Of a DNA stretch of 35,945 bases, positions 9,426-17,963 are shown in pieces. The stretch lies in NCBI GenBank assembly GCA_013216195.1, contig JABSOQ010000022.1:1-35945 (forward strand), written 5' to 3'. The notes beneath the pieces were generated by a model that made no database searches, was not told where the DNA came from, and was given only the letters and a program-made list of their open reading frames with translations. Numbering within the stretch: position 1 is the first letter of the stretch; the number at the start of each line of letters is the position of its first letter. The translations under genes were made by a program, and so were the position numbers. Source of the stretch: Bdellovibrionales bacterium (lineage in GTDB: Bacteria; Bdellovibrionota; Bdellovibrionia; Bdellovibrionales; UBA1609).

Positions 9426-10058
9426 CTAGCGAATACGAAATTTCTTATATTTTTTCGGCGCGTTCAAAGAAAACACATCTCTATCTGTCTCAATAGAAGG
9501 CTTAAACCACGTGACGTTCATCTGCAACGAGGCCTTTTTGTGCTTGATATACACACTCTTCTTTCGACCCTTGCGGTCTTTCCAATCTACGACCAGCCCT
9601 TTTGCATCGTGCTTACAGCTGGTCAAAAAACCCTGCTCTGTCTTCTCACAGCTCCATGACTCATCCGCCGGGACAATGTCAAACAGCATGCTGTAGAACA
9701 GCTTAGGGTCTACCGGTACCGACAGTATGGGTTTTAAAACTCTTTCTGATGACTTGCCCTCGTAATAACTCTTTTTTCTCGGCAGCACGTATTTAACATC
9801 GTCACCCAGAAGCACTAACGACGCTACAGGCGTGCCTAGTGCTGCAGTCACATCAATTCTTAGACTCTGGTTTCTGACTGCAAATGCATCCATTTTAACA
9901 ATGTAAGACTTTGAATTTTCGTGATCTTTTACCAGGACCTTAGCTTCCCACTGCCCTTCTTGAACTTCATCATACTTAGTTGGCACTAAGCTACAGCCAG
10001 TTAAAAATATGACTACAAAAGTGGCTGACAACATTGATCTTAAAACTGACATCTGCAC
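9426..10058 (-). CDS. LolB/DUF4292-like outer-membrane lipoprotein
   Basis: The 210-aa product has a lipoprotein signal with lipobox LTGC at about residues 19-22. The mature part is a run of beta strands (for example RIDVTAALGTPVASLVLLGD, then a YVLPRKKSYYEG segment) like LolB and DUF4292 proteins, which bind lipoprotein acyl chains or assist outer-membrane assembly. The ATG follows AGGAG at 8 bases. A plausible promoter lies upstream (TTGAAC at 10109-10104, 16-base spacer, TATTTT at 10087-10082). The LolB link is by overall pattern and needs a profile search. Confidence 0.6.
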   Translation of the reverse strand: MQMSVLRSMLSATFVVIFLTGCSLVPTKYDEVQEGQWEAKVLVKDHENSKSYIVKMDAFAVRNQSLRIDVTAALGTPVASLVLLGDDVKYVLPRKKSYYEGKSSERVLKPILSVPVDPKLFYSMLFDIVPADESWSCEKTEQGFLTSCKHDAKGLVVDWKDRKGRKKSVYIKHKKASLQMNVTWFKPSIETDRDVFSLNAPKKYKKFRIR

Positions 10059-10401
10059 GACTCCTAAAAAGCGGTCCCATGAAAATACCTACTTTTTTTT
10101 GAAGTTCAATCAACAATCACAAAGAGGAGCCCCTCTTCTTTCGAAGAGGGGCTGGGAGGGGACAAGGAGATATTAGGGCAGGGGTAGGGGTAGGAGAAAT
10201 AAACAACGAAAATTACATCGAGAGCCAACCTCCTGGCCTGTGAGCTTACGAGAAAGTGACACAAAGAGGGGGAGCGCGGTCTTTCTCGTAGAGCTCATCT
10301 GGCCAAAATCCATAAAGGCTGACTCTACTGTTGAAGAGAATCTCTCCCCTTCAACACTTATGACTCTATTCGAAGCCCATGAAGGGCACATTAAATTGAA
10401 A
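10059..10401. other. Intergenic region between the histidine kinase and the LolB-like gene
   Basis: No gene fits here. It holds the promoter of the 10058 gene at the left, the strong hairpin at 10128-10153, a G-rich purine stretch at about 10150-10195 and a second hairpin, GTTGAAG (10330-10336) with CTTCAAC (10349-10355), just after the kinase gene. Confidence 0.5.
10128..10153 (-). terminator. Strong hairpin, likely terminator of the response regulator/kinase operon
   Basis: AGCCCCTCTTC and GAAGAGGGGCT make a perfect 11-base stem with loop TTTC. On the minus strand it is followed by CCTCTTTG rather than a T run, so termination may be partial or factor-assisted. It lies between the kinase stop (10402) and the next gene. 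Confidence 0.5.
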
Positions 10402-11871
10402 TTAAACCTTTTTAATGACAAAAAGAGCCTTGGTACCGACTGGGCCCTGAGAAGAAATGCTGATTTCAGCCGAATGAAGATCACTGATTCTCTTCGCAAT
10501 AGACAAACCAAGACCAGAGCCGGCCACAGACTTAGAGCCCCTCGAAAACCTTTGAAACAGGTCCTCTGAGGTCTTGTCACCGAGCCCAGGCCCCTCGTCG
10601 ATGATACTCACAGAAACTCGCTCTGGTTGATCAACAACGCGAATATCTATCGTGGTTTTAGCTGGTGAGTACTTTATTGAGTTTTCAATTAACGACTGAA
10701 ACAAACTAATCAAGAGTTCAGAGTCACCATTTACTAAAAATGGGTGTTCATCTTCTTTTTCAATATTGAGATCTAGACGCAGATTGATCTCTTTTGCTTG
10801 CGCAAAGGGTGAAAGCTTTGCACATGCACTCGAGAGAACTTCGTCGAGCTGAATATCTTTAAAGTGGGCACTCAACTCGCCAGCATCGACTCGAGCAAGA
10901 AGCAGCAAATTATTAACTAAGGCAATCAAAGAGTCGACCTCTTCCCTCAGGGACTCGGTCTTCGCATTAAGATCTTCACCATCACTGCAGTCTTTTGCTA
11001 ACCTCTCAAGCTCTCCCTTTAAGATGGCCAGAGGAGTTTTGAGCTGATGAGAGGCGTCTGAAACAAATCGATCTTGCGATTCAAAAGCCCCCTCTACCCG
11101 ATCTAGCATCTCATTAATAGTAATCGCCAATCCATGAATTTCGTCTTTCGACTCAGGCAGTGTGACCCTCGAAGAGAGCTTCCTGGCCTTAATCTCTTCG
11201 AGACTGCGCCTCATTCTCTGTATCGGGCTCAAGCTGAAGCCTGCATACGAGTACCCCACAAAACCTGACAGCAGCAGAATAAAGGGTATCGAATAAAAAA
11301 AGATATTCGCGATTTTCTGATTGTTTCGTCTAAGCAACTCATCGGGCACACCGACTTGCAAAACCAATGGTTCAGGAGCCTTGCCGGTCACAAGGTATGT
11401 GATAACACGAAACCTCGACTGACCGTCGATTGGCTGTTTGGCCTTCCAATCTCTAAAGAGTGAGCCTGTCTGCACCAGCAACTGGCCATCTCTTGGGCTA
11501 TAGGGCAAGTTTTGGCTTTTCAGGGCAGCTACTGTTGCAAGCAATTGCCCACTTAATGATCGAATCTGAATCACCGAGTCTTTTGATGTAAAAGGAAAAA
11601 ACTTATTACTCTCTCTGATTTTCTTTAGGTTTACACCCAGCCCGGTGAGTAAGCTGAAGTTTACCGAGTCACCGATGTCGCTTGCAAACTCGTACAATTG
11701 AGAGTCAAAGCCTCTTTGAAATACTGTATCAACAGTGTTGTAGATGTATACGGAGTAAGCCACCAAACTGCCACCAAAGATGACAACAAAGATACCCGTC
11801 AACTTGACCTTTAGTGACAGTCGCTTGAACACCGCTTGCTCTTTCTTGGTCGCAGCTCTAAACCACCACAA
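10402..11871 (-). CDS. Two-component sensor histidine kinase
   Basis: Classical membrane kinase: a transmembrane segment at about residues 24-46, a periplasmic sensor region to about 185, a second segment at about 189-211, a HAMP linker, a dimerisation/phosphoacceptor domain with H275 in SDASHQLKTPL, and a catalytic ATPase domain with N397 (ENSIKYSP), DEGPGLG at 425-431 and GSGLGLS at 451-457. It follows the response regulator by 15 bases, its cognate partner. The start given is TTG; a GTG at 11832 is preceded by a better purine-rich site and would remove 13 residues without harming the first membrane segment. The signal is unknown. Confidence 0.92.
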   Translation of the reverse strand: MWWFRAATKKEQAVFKRLSLKVKLTGIFVVIFGGSLVAYSVYIYNTVDTVFQRGFDSQLYEFASDIGDSVNFSLLTGLGVNLKKIRESNKFFPFTSKDSVIQIRSLSGQLLATVAALKSQNLPYSPRDGQLLVQTGSLFRDWKAKQPIDGQSRFRVITYLVTGKAPEPLVLQVGVPDELLRRNNQKIANIFFYSIPFILLLSGFVGYSYAGFSLSPIQRMRRSLEEIKARKLSSRVTLPESKDEIHGLAITINEMLDRVEGAFESQDRFVSDASHQLKTPLAILKGELERLAKDCSDGEDLNAKTESLREEVDSLIALVNNLLLLARVDAGELSAHFKDIQLDEVLSSACAKLSPFAQAKEINLRLDLNIEKEDEHPFLVNGDSELLISLFQSLIENSIKYSPAKTTIDIRVVDQPERVSVSIIDEGPGLGDKTSEDLFQRFSRGSKSVAGSGLGLSIAKRISDLHSAEISISSQGPVGTKALFVIKKV

Positions 11872-11886
11872 CCTGAATCTAAAGAC

Positions 11887-12567
11887 TTATGATGCCTCGG
11901 CCCTCATCTCATAGCCAAAGCCAACAACCGTTTGAATAATTTTGCTATCAAATGGTTTGTCTATCTTCTTTCTTAACATATTGACGTATACGTCAACAAC
12001 GTTACTTCCAGAATCAAAGCTCATATCCCATACATGCTCAATAATCTGAGTTCTTGAAACGGGGCGACCTGCATTTCTCATCAAATATTCTAAAAGGGCG
12101 AATTCTCGTGTTGTCAGACTTATATCTTGACCCGAGCGAGAGACTTTTCGAGATATCAGATTCATCTCGACATCGCCAAACTTCAAAACAGAAGATTCAG
12201 GACTGTCTCCATATCGCCTTAAAAGAGCTCTTACTCTAGCCATCAGCTCTTCAAAGGCAAAAGGTTTCGCAAGATAATCATCTGCCCCAGCATCGAGGCC
12301 TTTCACCTTGTCAGTGGTGCTTGTCAGAGCCGTAAGCATCAAGATCGGGCCTTTATAGTCGTTGCCTCGCAACCAGTTAGCAAAGTCTACGCCGTTACCA
12401 TCTGGCAACATCACGTCTAAAACAACTAAGTCATAATCGTTGTCAGAAGCCAGTTCGATTGCTTCTTTGTACGTTTCGGCCATGTCTACTGCGTAGCCAT
12501 GCTCGGCAAGACCCTTCAATACAAATGAAGCCAACTTCTTTTCGTCTTCAACTAACAAGATTCTCAT
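11887..12567 (-). CDS. OmpR/PhoB family response regulator
   Basis: 226 aa. The receiver domain has the acidic pocket E7-D8, phosphoacceptor D51, switch T79 and K101, followed by a winged-helix DNA-binding domain (FALLEYLMRNAGRPVSR, then VVDVYVNMLRKKID). It is the first gene of a two-gene operon with the kinase at 10402, which should phosphorylate D51. The arrangement resembles QseB/QseC or CpxR/CpxA type systems, but the target genes cannot be read from the sequence. Confidence 0.95.
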   Translation of the reverse strand: MRILLVEDEKKLASFVLKGLAEHGYAVDMAETYKEAIELASDNDYDLVVLDVMLPDGNGVDFANWLRGNDYKGPILMLTALTSTTDKVKGLDAGADDYLAKPFAFEELMARVRALLRRYGDSPESSVLKFGDVEMNLISRKVSRSGQDISLTTREFALLEYLMRNAGRPVSRTQIIEHVWDMSFDSGSNVVDVYVNMLRKKIDKPFDSKIIQTVVGFGYEMRAEAS

Positions 12568-12736
12568 CGAATTCTCCGAGTGCTATGTTTCACCAAGCCC
12601 AAAACCAGCTCGGCGCCTTTTCGTAGTGATAGCACCCAGCCTAACAATTCCAAAACAAACATTAAAAAAATTGGGAGCTGTCAGCGCAGTCCGTAAATAA
12701 CTGAAATTAATGATTAATTTAGGTCTCAGATAAATG

Positions 12737-12773
12737 AAAAAAGCTTCATCTCTGTTAATTAGATTAAAGGCTT
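12737..12773 (-). terminator. Likely terminator after the 12845-13192 gene
   Basis: On the minus strand AAGCCTT and AAGCTT pair (one bulge) around a TTAAT-CTA-ATTAA inner hairpin, followed by TTTTTT. It ends the small membrane-protein gene and separates it from the response regulator operon. Confidence 0.4.
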
Positions 12774-12844
12774 TTAAGAACTTCGCCTAAGTGAGGCCGT
12801 AAACAGGCTTGAATACCTTCACTTGGCTCTGTTGGTGATCTCCG

Positions 12845-13192
12845 TCATTTGCCAACAAGGTTCTCAGCGAGAACGTTAGCCATTTCAGCCGATGGCTGCT
12901 CTTCAACTTGGCTAAGCTCATGCTCAATTGCAAGCTCCCACATACGTTGCAGGTACTCCTCTTCTGAGAGGTCTCCGATTTCATTCATATGATGAAAGTG
13001 CTGCTGAAGCTCAAGGTTGTCGTCGAAGGCCGCTTGACCTATTGAATCTTCTGTAGAAACCGAACCAACATCTTGGTCAGCCTCGCTTAAAAGATTCTGC
13101 GGTGCTGGTGAAAGCGAAATTACAGCAGCTATCAAAAACAAGGCATATAAAAACAAAAGGATATCAAAAGTATTGTGCGAGGGTCTGTTCAT
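12845..13192 (-). CDS. Small membrane-anchored hypothetical protein
   Basis: 115 aa with one N-terminal hydrophobic segment (about residues 10-28) followed by an acidic Glu/Gln/Asp-rich tail. I recognise no family. The architecture is like that of the first gene of the DUF1800 operon (anchor plus acidic tail), without visible sequence identity. It stands alone with its own terminator. An overlapping frame at 12787-12984 is a shadow. Confidence 0.6.
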   Translation of the reverse strand: MNRPSHNTFDILLFLYALFLIAAVISLSPAPQNLLSEADQDVGSVSTEDSIGQAAFDDNLELQQHFHHMNEIGDLSEEEYLQRMWELAIEHELSQVEEQPSAEMANVLAENLVGK

Positions 13193-13293
13193 ACAGCTTT
13201 AGAATGCAGACTCGGTGCCACCCGGCAGGTTCACCAAACTGCTATCTCGTGGCTTTCGGTATTCAAGTGTTAGACTCTGTGTGAAGTCGCCAG

Positions 13294-13544
13294 TCAGAAT
13301 ACGAACCAGGTTTCAGCAACCAGAGTCTTGAATGCTGTTGATTGAACTGAATCAGACTGAGTCAGTTTTTCTGAGCGCCTTTGCTGAAGATCTTCCCTCT
13401 CATTTCTTTGAGCCTCGTCTTTGGCCTTAGCTTCTTTAAACCTTCACAAGCCGTCTTTTCGACCTCTGTCAATTTAGTTGAAAGGCAAAGGCTTGTAACT
13501 GCCACCCGAAAGCTCAGCCAATGATCTTTAAGTGGGTTACTTCC
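13294..13544 (-). pseudogene. Frameshifted coding remnant after the 13545 gene
   Basis: Two adjacent open segments together read like one protein. The first follows directly and in frame after the TAA of the 13545 gene and includes KLTEVEKTACEG; the second, shifted by one base at about 13440, continues FKEAKAKDEAQRNERE then LQQRRSEKL and ends at 13294. The joined product is Lys/Glu/Gln-rich and coiled-coil-like, as expected of a real gene. A GTG at 13505 is the only visible start and has no signal peptide or clear ribosome site. I read it as the tail of a decayed gene; its family is unknown. Confidence 0.4.
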
Positions 13545-13988
13545 TTACTTGGCTTTGAACTCAAAGCGATCTTTTCTAGCCTTGCATTGGTTCTTGTTCT
13601 CTACAGATACCGGTAGGCACTTTGACCCCTCAGTCACCACCAGGTTGCAAACAAAACCACCGCTTTTCTTGCATGCGAGATCTTTATGGCCAAAATTTCG
13701 AACTTTCAAAATGTTCTTAGGTTCAAACAGTGCGAGGTTAGTATCTATCTCTTTCATGTACTGGTCTTGTGCCTGCCTTGGGTAGGCACGTATTTTGTTA
13801 TAATCCTCAAAGTAATAACTGTTAGCGATCGCTTCTCTGAATTTGCGATCTCGCCTTTCCTTTTTTGAAAGAGCTGCCTCAAACTCGGCCTTTACTGCTT
13901 TTTTCTTAGGTGACTTGGCCTGTACGGCTACAGCCGCCTCGGCAAGAAACAGCAATGAAACCAAAACTCCAGCAGCAAGTTTCATCAT
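13545..13988 (-). CDS. Periplasmic hypothetical protein with four cysteines
   Basis: 147 aa with a Sec signal peptide (hydrophobic core then AVQA, about residue 24). The mature part is Lys-rich, then has four cysteines in the last third (ACKKSGGFVC, SKCLP, NQCKAR), which could form two disulfides in the periplasm. The ATG overlaps the stop of the preceding (damaged) gene as ATGATGA, so it is translated in that operon; a second ATG one codon later is equally possible. No family recognised. Confidence 0.65.
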   Translation of the reverse strand: MMKLAAGVLVSLLFLAEAAVAVQAKSPKKKAVKAEFEAALSKKERRDRKFREAIANSYYFEDYNKIRAYPRQAQDQYMKEIDTNLALFEPKNILKVRNFGHKDLACKKSGGFVCNLVVTEGSKCLPVSVENKNQCKARKDRFEFKAK

Positions 13989-15062
13989 TCACTACCCTCC
14001 TGCAAGGTCGGGTCGACAGCTCCATCATCAGAGCCTACTGCACCTGGCCCTTCACCAGAACAAAGGGCATTGAAGGCATTAATGAGTGGTTGGCGGTGAG
14101 CTGTGCCTCTGAAAATAAGACCGCGCCCCTCCGGCAGCCTGCTTTGCATCTCTGTAGCCAAGAATTCATCTCGTTCGACAGAATAGGTGTCTCGGCAAAC
14201 CTGAAATGCGACCGTCATATACATTCTCTCGGCAAAGGTCAGCCTCAATGTTTGCCCAATCCTTCGGACAACTGCAACCTGCCGCTCTGTAAACTGCTGC
14301 AGGCCCTCAGGCCCAGTCAAAGGCAAATTGTTCTCGTCATCTATCGACAACTCGTCAATCAAATCCACAAGAACGGTGTCGTTTGCCAAGAAAGCATAGG
14401 TATAAAGCTCATCTATCAAACCTAAACATCCGTACAAGGCATCTGCATATTCAGCATGAAGAGCTGCATCTTCAGTTAGAACATCTGGTAGATTTTCAAA
14501 TTCGTTGCCCGGCAATCGCAGGTAGTCTTCGTCGCCCAATAATAACAACATCAAGTCATCAATTTTCTGGGCCGAAAGTCTTCTGCTACCAATTTTTCTT
14601 CTCAGATTGGCTCGCAACTGTTCAGCAATTGCAACTATCTCCACTCGACCATCTGCTTGCTCACCTGGGGGGTGATTCAACACCAATATAAAGAAACGGC
14701 TGTACTGCGTGCTGTCCTCTAATCTCTTCAACGTTTCTCCTGAGAACAGGCAAATCCTCTTCGTAGGCATTCAAAAATCGGGTGACAACATCGGCGACAG
14801 CGTCTTTATGGTCGCCATCCCCCCAAGTCCACATTGACTCGGCTGCCACAGAGAGGAGTTCAAGAACCTCTTCCTGGATTCCGCCAGTATGGATCGAAGA
14901 GAATACCACCTGCTCTCGGCCAGGTGAGGTAAAGCGATCATAAAATTACGGTGTTCCAAAAAGATCTGGCTGTGAACTCATAGGAGTCACCTCACAAGCC
15001 CATGAGGGCACTGAAGAGTGAACGAGGATCAAAACAGTGATGGCAATTTGAATTAATCTCAT
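13985..15062 (-). pseudogene. Secreted-protein gene broken by an in-frame stop and a frameshift
   Basis: Translation would start at the ATG at 15062, overlapping the TPR stop by one base (TGATG), with a signal peptide (hydrophobic core then VPSWA, about residues 1-22). After 38 codons the frame meets TAA at 14948-14946, but it continues open beyond it (REQVVFSS, EEVLELLSVAAESMW, FLNAYEEDLPVLRR). At a run of six C (14672-14667) the reading must slip by one base to enter the long frame that ends at 13985. Restored, the protein would be about 358 aa, largely alpha-helical and acidic. No family recognised. The long distal frame alone has no signal peptide or ribosome site. Confidence 0.6.
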
Positions 15063-16960
15063 CACTGCCTCGGTGCAGGTATACCTTTCGGCTTTTCAGA
15101 CGAGGCCGGAAGCCTTTCTCTTTCTACATCTTGAGATTGAATTGCAGACAGCTTTTGCATAATGCCGCTGGCTTTCTGCTCATCTTTTTCGATCCTCAGA
15201 GCCTCCTTGTACAGACTCACAGCTTTGTCTAGCAATTGTAGTCGAGAGTAGGCGTCGGCAAGGTGCTCGACGATCACGCTCTCATCACTAGTGTTTTGAT
15301 AAGCGGCCTCAAGATATTTAACAGCAGTATTCAAATCGCCCTTTTTAAAGAAGACCCAACCTAGTGTATCTAAGATGTAGCCGTCATTCGGCTTAGCTGA
15401 GAGAGCCTTTCTAGCAAGAGCCTCTGCATCAGCAAGGTTGATGTTCTTCTCTGCGTAGGTAAAAGCCAAATAGTTCAATGCCTGCACATGGTTTTCATCT
15501 ATGGCAATCACCTTTTTCAGGTTCTCGATTGTCTTATCTGTCTCGCCAACTCGGTCGTGCATAGAACCTAAGAAGAACAAAATCTGTGTGTGAGAAGGAA
15601 ATTTAGTCACCGCTTTGTTGAGCAGGCTAATTGCCTTTCTGTACTCTTTTAACTCATCGAGAAGTGCAGCATAAAAGGCATAAAACTGAGGTATGTCGTC
15701 TCGAAACCCAATAGCCTTTTCGACCACGGCAGCTGCCCTACCCTGATCACCCATTTCTCGATGAATGTTGGCAGACAATATCACTGACTCAGCAAAGTAA
15801 GTGCTAGAAGAAGGCACACGCTCGAAATGCACAACCGCCTCTTTATAATCTTTCAACTGCTCGTAAACAGCACCAAGGTAGTAACGAATTCGGTCTGACT
15901 CAGGAGCCTCGACCAGAATGTCTTCAAGACGAACTGCAGCTTCTTCATATTTTTTGAGTTCGATCATGATTAAAGCCATTTGAAGCTTTACATTCAGGTT
16001 GTCTCCGTCAAACTCCTCAACAACTTGGAGCTGTCTGAGAGCATTGGCATAGTCTTCTTTTTCTAAATAGATTCGACTAAGGTGCTTGCCCACTTCACGG
16101 CTGGGGCCAAACTTTTCTTGGTAAGACTCAAGAAGCTTAACACTCTCTTTTTCTTTGTCTTGCTTCTCATAAAACATAGCAAGCGCCATCACAGAGTCGA
16201 GGTAAGTCTGCTTCGCTCGAATTGAATTCAGTAAGGCCTGTTTGGCTTTGTCAGCAAACTTCTCTTCATCTCGCTCGAGATAGATGCGGCCCATGTAGTA
16301 CCAAGCCTTTTCGGGTTCTGCGTAAGACTTGTCTTGAGTGAGTCTCTCAAAGTAGGTGATGGCCTGGTCGTAGTCTTTCTTCTCAGCCAAAATCGCTCCA
16401 ATAAAGATTGGAGCCTCAGTGTTTTTCTCATCAACTTTCAGAATCTCTTGATATTGAGCCACGGCCAAATCAAACATCTTCAATGATGAGTAGAGTCCAC
16501 CCAAAAGAAGCCTAGCATCTATGTTGTCAGGCTCGTTCTCAACGGCCATCTCGGTCTGTTCGATAGACTCACTGAGAAGACCCTGCCTTATGTATTCTGC
16601 GGCAAGCCTCATTCTGACCATTGCTGAATTTGGATCATAAACTAGTGCTAACTTAAACTCAGAAATCGCTTTTTCAGACTGGCCCTCAAGACTATAGGCC
16701 TCAGCTATTGTGAAATGATAATCAGCCTGCGACTGCATATAGGTGTTGTCGACTTCGGGCCCATCTTCCTTTGCAAACTCTGGCGGGGCCATATTCGCAG
16801 GGGCAGGATTGAGATGATGCAAGGTTGAGTTTTTGAATAGGGCATTTTCAATCTTAGACATCGATGAGCAGGCAACAAGTTGCCCGGTTGCAAGCAGTAA
16901 GACGCTTGCCTTTATAATTCTCGATCCCAGGAACTGGCCTATTTCTCGCGTTTTTCTCAT
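15062..16960 (-). CDS. TPR-repeat lipoprotein
   Basis: Started at the ATG at 16960, the product has a lipoprotein signal with lipobox LVAC about residues 28-31; an upstream TTG at 17020 would add 20 residues and spoil the signal. The mature protein is built of roughly a dozen tetratricopeptide repeats (patterns such as AKDYDQAITYFERL and GDLNTAVKYLEAAYQN) to about residue 610, then a short basic tail. Such lipoproteins act as scaffolds in envelope assembly or secretion; a partner cannot be named. It overlaps the next gene's start by one base, forming an operon with the damaged secreted-protein gene. Confidence 0.85.
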   Translation of the reverse strand: MRKTREIGQFLGSRIIKASVLLLATGQLVACSSMSKIENALFKNSTLHHLNPAPANMAPPEFAKEDGPEVDNTYMQSQADYHFTIAEAYSLEGQSEKAISEFKLALVYDPNSAMVRMRLAAEYIRQGLLSESIEQTEMAVENEPDNIDARLLLGGLYSSLKMFDLAVAQYQEILKVDEKNTEAPIFIGAILAEKKDYDQAITYFERLTQDKSYAEPEKAWYYMGRIYLERDEEKFADKAKQALLNSIRAKQTYLDSVMALAMFYEKQDKEKESVKLLESYQEKFGPSREVGKHLSRIYLEKEDYANALRQLQVVEEFDGDNLNVKLQMALIMIELKKYEEAAVRLEDILVEAPESDRIRYYLGAVYEQLKDYKEAVVHFERVPSSSTYFAESVILSANIHREMGDQGRAAAVVEKAIGFRDDIPQFYAFYAALLDELKEYRKAISLLNKAVTKFPSHTQILFFLGSMHDRVGETDKTIENLKKVIAIDENHVQALNYLAFTYAEKNINLADAEALARKALSAKPNDGYILDTLGWVFFKKGDLNTAVKYLEAAYQNTSDESVIVEHLADAYSRLQLLDKAVSLYKEALRIEKDEQKASGIMQKLSAIQSQDVERERLPASSEKPKGIPAPRQ

Positions 16961-17072
16961 ATAGAACCATTCGGTGAAATACTCTTCGCGCTTGAAGGAT
17001 ATTTGCCAAAAATGGCTCAAAAAGGGGCAGGCTGCGATTTTTGGACATTTCTCTAGGCAACTAGTTCGGGGA

Positions 17073-17100
17073 AAGTCTAGCGCAACCGAAGGCTAGACTT
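17073..17100 (-). terminator. Hairpin terminator after the GspG-like gene
   Basis: AAGTCTAGC and GCTAGACTT make a perfect 9-base stem with a 10-base loop, directly after the 17104 stop. On the minus strand the stem's last bases give CTTTCCCC, a short T stretch. It separates this gene from the TPR gene. Confidence 0.5.
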
Positions 17101-17103
17101 GTG

Positions 17104-17691
17104 CTATGGGGTCATCGCCACCGTGCCTATATCATCCGATGCTCCCAAATGGTCTTGCAGTTCTCTGGCTTGCTTAAAACCGAGGCTCTCATACTGCTTC
17201 GCAACTTTACCGTCTGGTCCTGCTGACCACACCATAAGCACCTCACTTTTGCCCTTTTCATCAGCAACAAACTTATAATGAAAGGGATGGCCCCACGGAT
17301 CTTTGCCGATAATGCCATGCGGCCCGAGCTCAACTTTGGTCTTCTTCAGCTCTTCAGACGAATCTTGACTCGCCACGTTGCGGCCTTTTTCTACCAGATC
17401 GAATTGTAGGTTTTTTAAGCGCATAGAGAGCAATTGAGCTGAAATATTTTCAGCTGACCTCTGTGCCTTCAACGCCAAGGAGTCTTGTTGACCTCTAATG
17501 ACAACATGAGCCGCGAAGCCAACAAGGGCTACAAACATGCAAAACAAAATCATCATATCTACAGTTTTAAGCTCTTGATTTCGCACAGATTTCCTTAAAT
17601 ATTGGTTTAGATTTGCAGACTGCCTAAAAAGTCTATCGGCCAGGTCTAGTGCGAGCTTTAGCCTGTTTGGCGCATGAATTATTAACCCCAT
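17104..17691 (-). CDS. GspG (type II pseudopilin)-like protein with internal membrane segment
   Basis: 195 aa. The C-terminal half has the signature of GspG C-terminal domains: KDPWGHPFHYKF followed by VWSAGPDGK, the calcium-binding region of major pseudopilins. A hydrophobic segment lies at about residues 46-65, preceded by about 45 polar residues. A normal pseudopilin has a short prepilin leader ending in Gly and then a Glu at position 5; I see neither. It may be a divergent pseudopilin-like membrane protein or a protein that borrowed the domain. No other secretion genes are nearby. Confidence 0.6.
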   Translation of the reverse strand: MGLIIHAPNRLKLALDLADRLFRQSANLNQYLRKSVRNQELKTVDMMILFCMFVALVGFAAHVVIRGQQDSLALKAQRSAENISAQLLSMRLKNLQFDLVEKGRNVASQDSSEELKKTKVELGPHGIIGKDPWGHPFHYKFVADEKGKSEVLMVWSAGPDGKVAKQYESLGFKQARELQDHLGASDDIGTVAMTP

Positions 17692-17780
17692 TGGTGCTGC
17701 ATTGGGTCTAAATTGACTGAGGGGATAGAACGGCGTGTCTATGTCATTGATATTTATTGATTAAGAGCTTCTGAGCACAC

Positions 17781-17809
17781 TTGACAATACGTGACGTGCA
17801 GAAATAAGG
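17781..17809 (+). promoter_or_regulatory. Possible sigma-70-type promoter of phaR
   Basis: TTGACA at 17781-17786 is a perfect -35 box. The best -10 (AATAAG, around 17803-17808) is poor. If used, transcription would begin just before the hairpin at 17811. Confidence 0.3.
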
Positions 17810-17810
17810 T

Positions 17811-17849
17811 CCCCTTCGAAGACACGGTTCAGCGAAGCCGTAGAAGGGG
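17811..17849 (+). other. Imperfect hairpin in the phaR leader
   Basis: CCCCTTC (17811-17817) pairs with GAAGGGG (17843-17849), with an inner ACGGTTC/GAAGCCGT stem. It sits at the probable 5' end of the phaR transcript, about 115 bases before its start codon. It may stabilise the RNA or mark an upstream terminator; function unknown. Confidence 0.35.
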
Positions 17850-17963
17850 AAAAGCCGTATCCGAGGGCGTTTCAAGAGTTTTCGGCACTGCGGTGGAAAT
17901 ACGTTCAACTCGCACAACTTGGCTCCGTGTTAAACGAGCCTTTAACCAGAGGGAGGCAGTCTG

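Noticed and set aside
10173-10580. Open frames overlapping the end of the histidine kinase on both strands
   Set aside because: They lie over kinase sequence in other frames and lack motifs; they are shadows.
14661-14959. Two short independent genes (14661-14909 and 14771-14959)
   Set aside because: The first is part of the damaged secreted-protein gene in the original frame; the second is an overlapping frame without a ribosome site.
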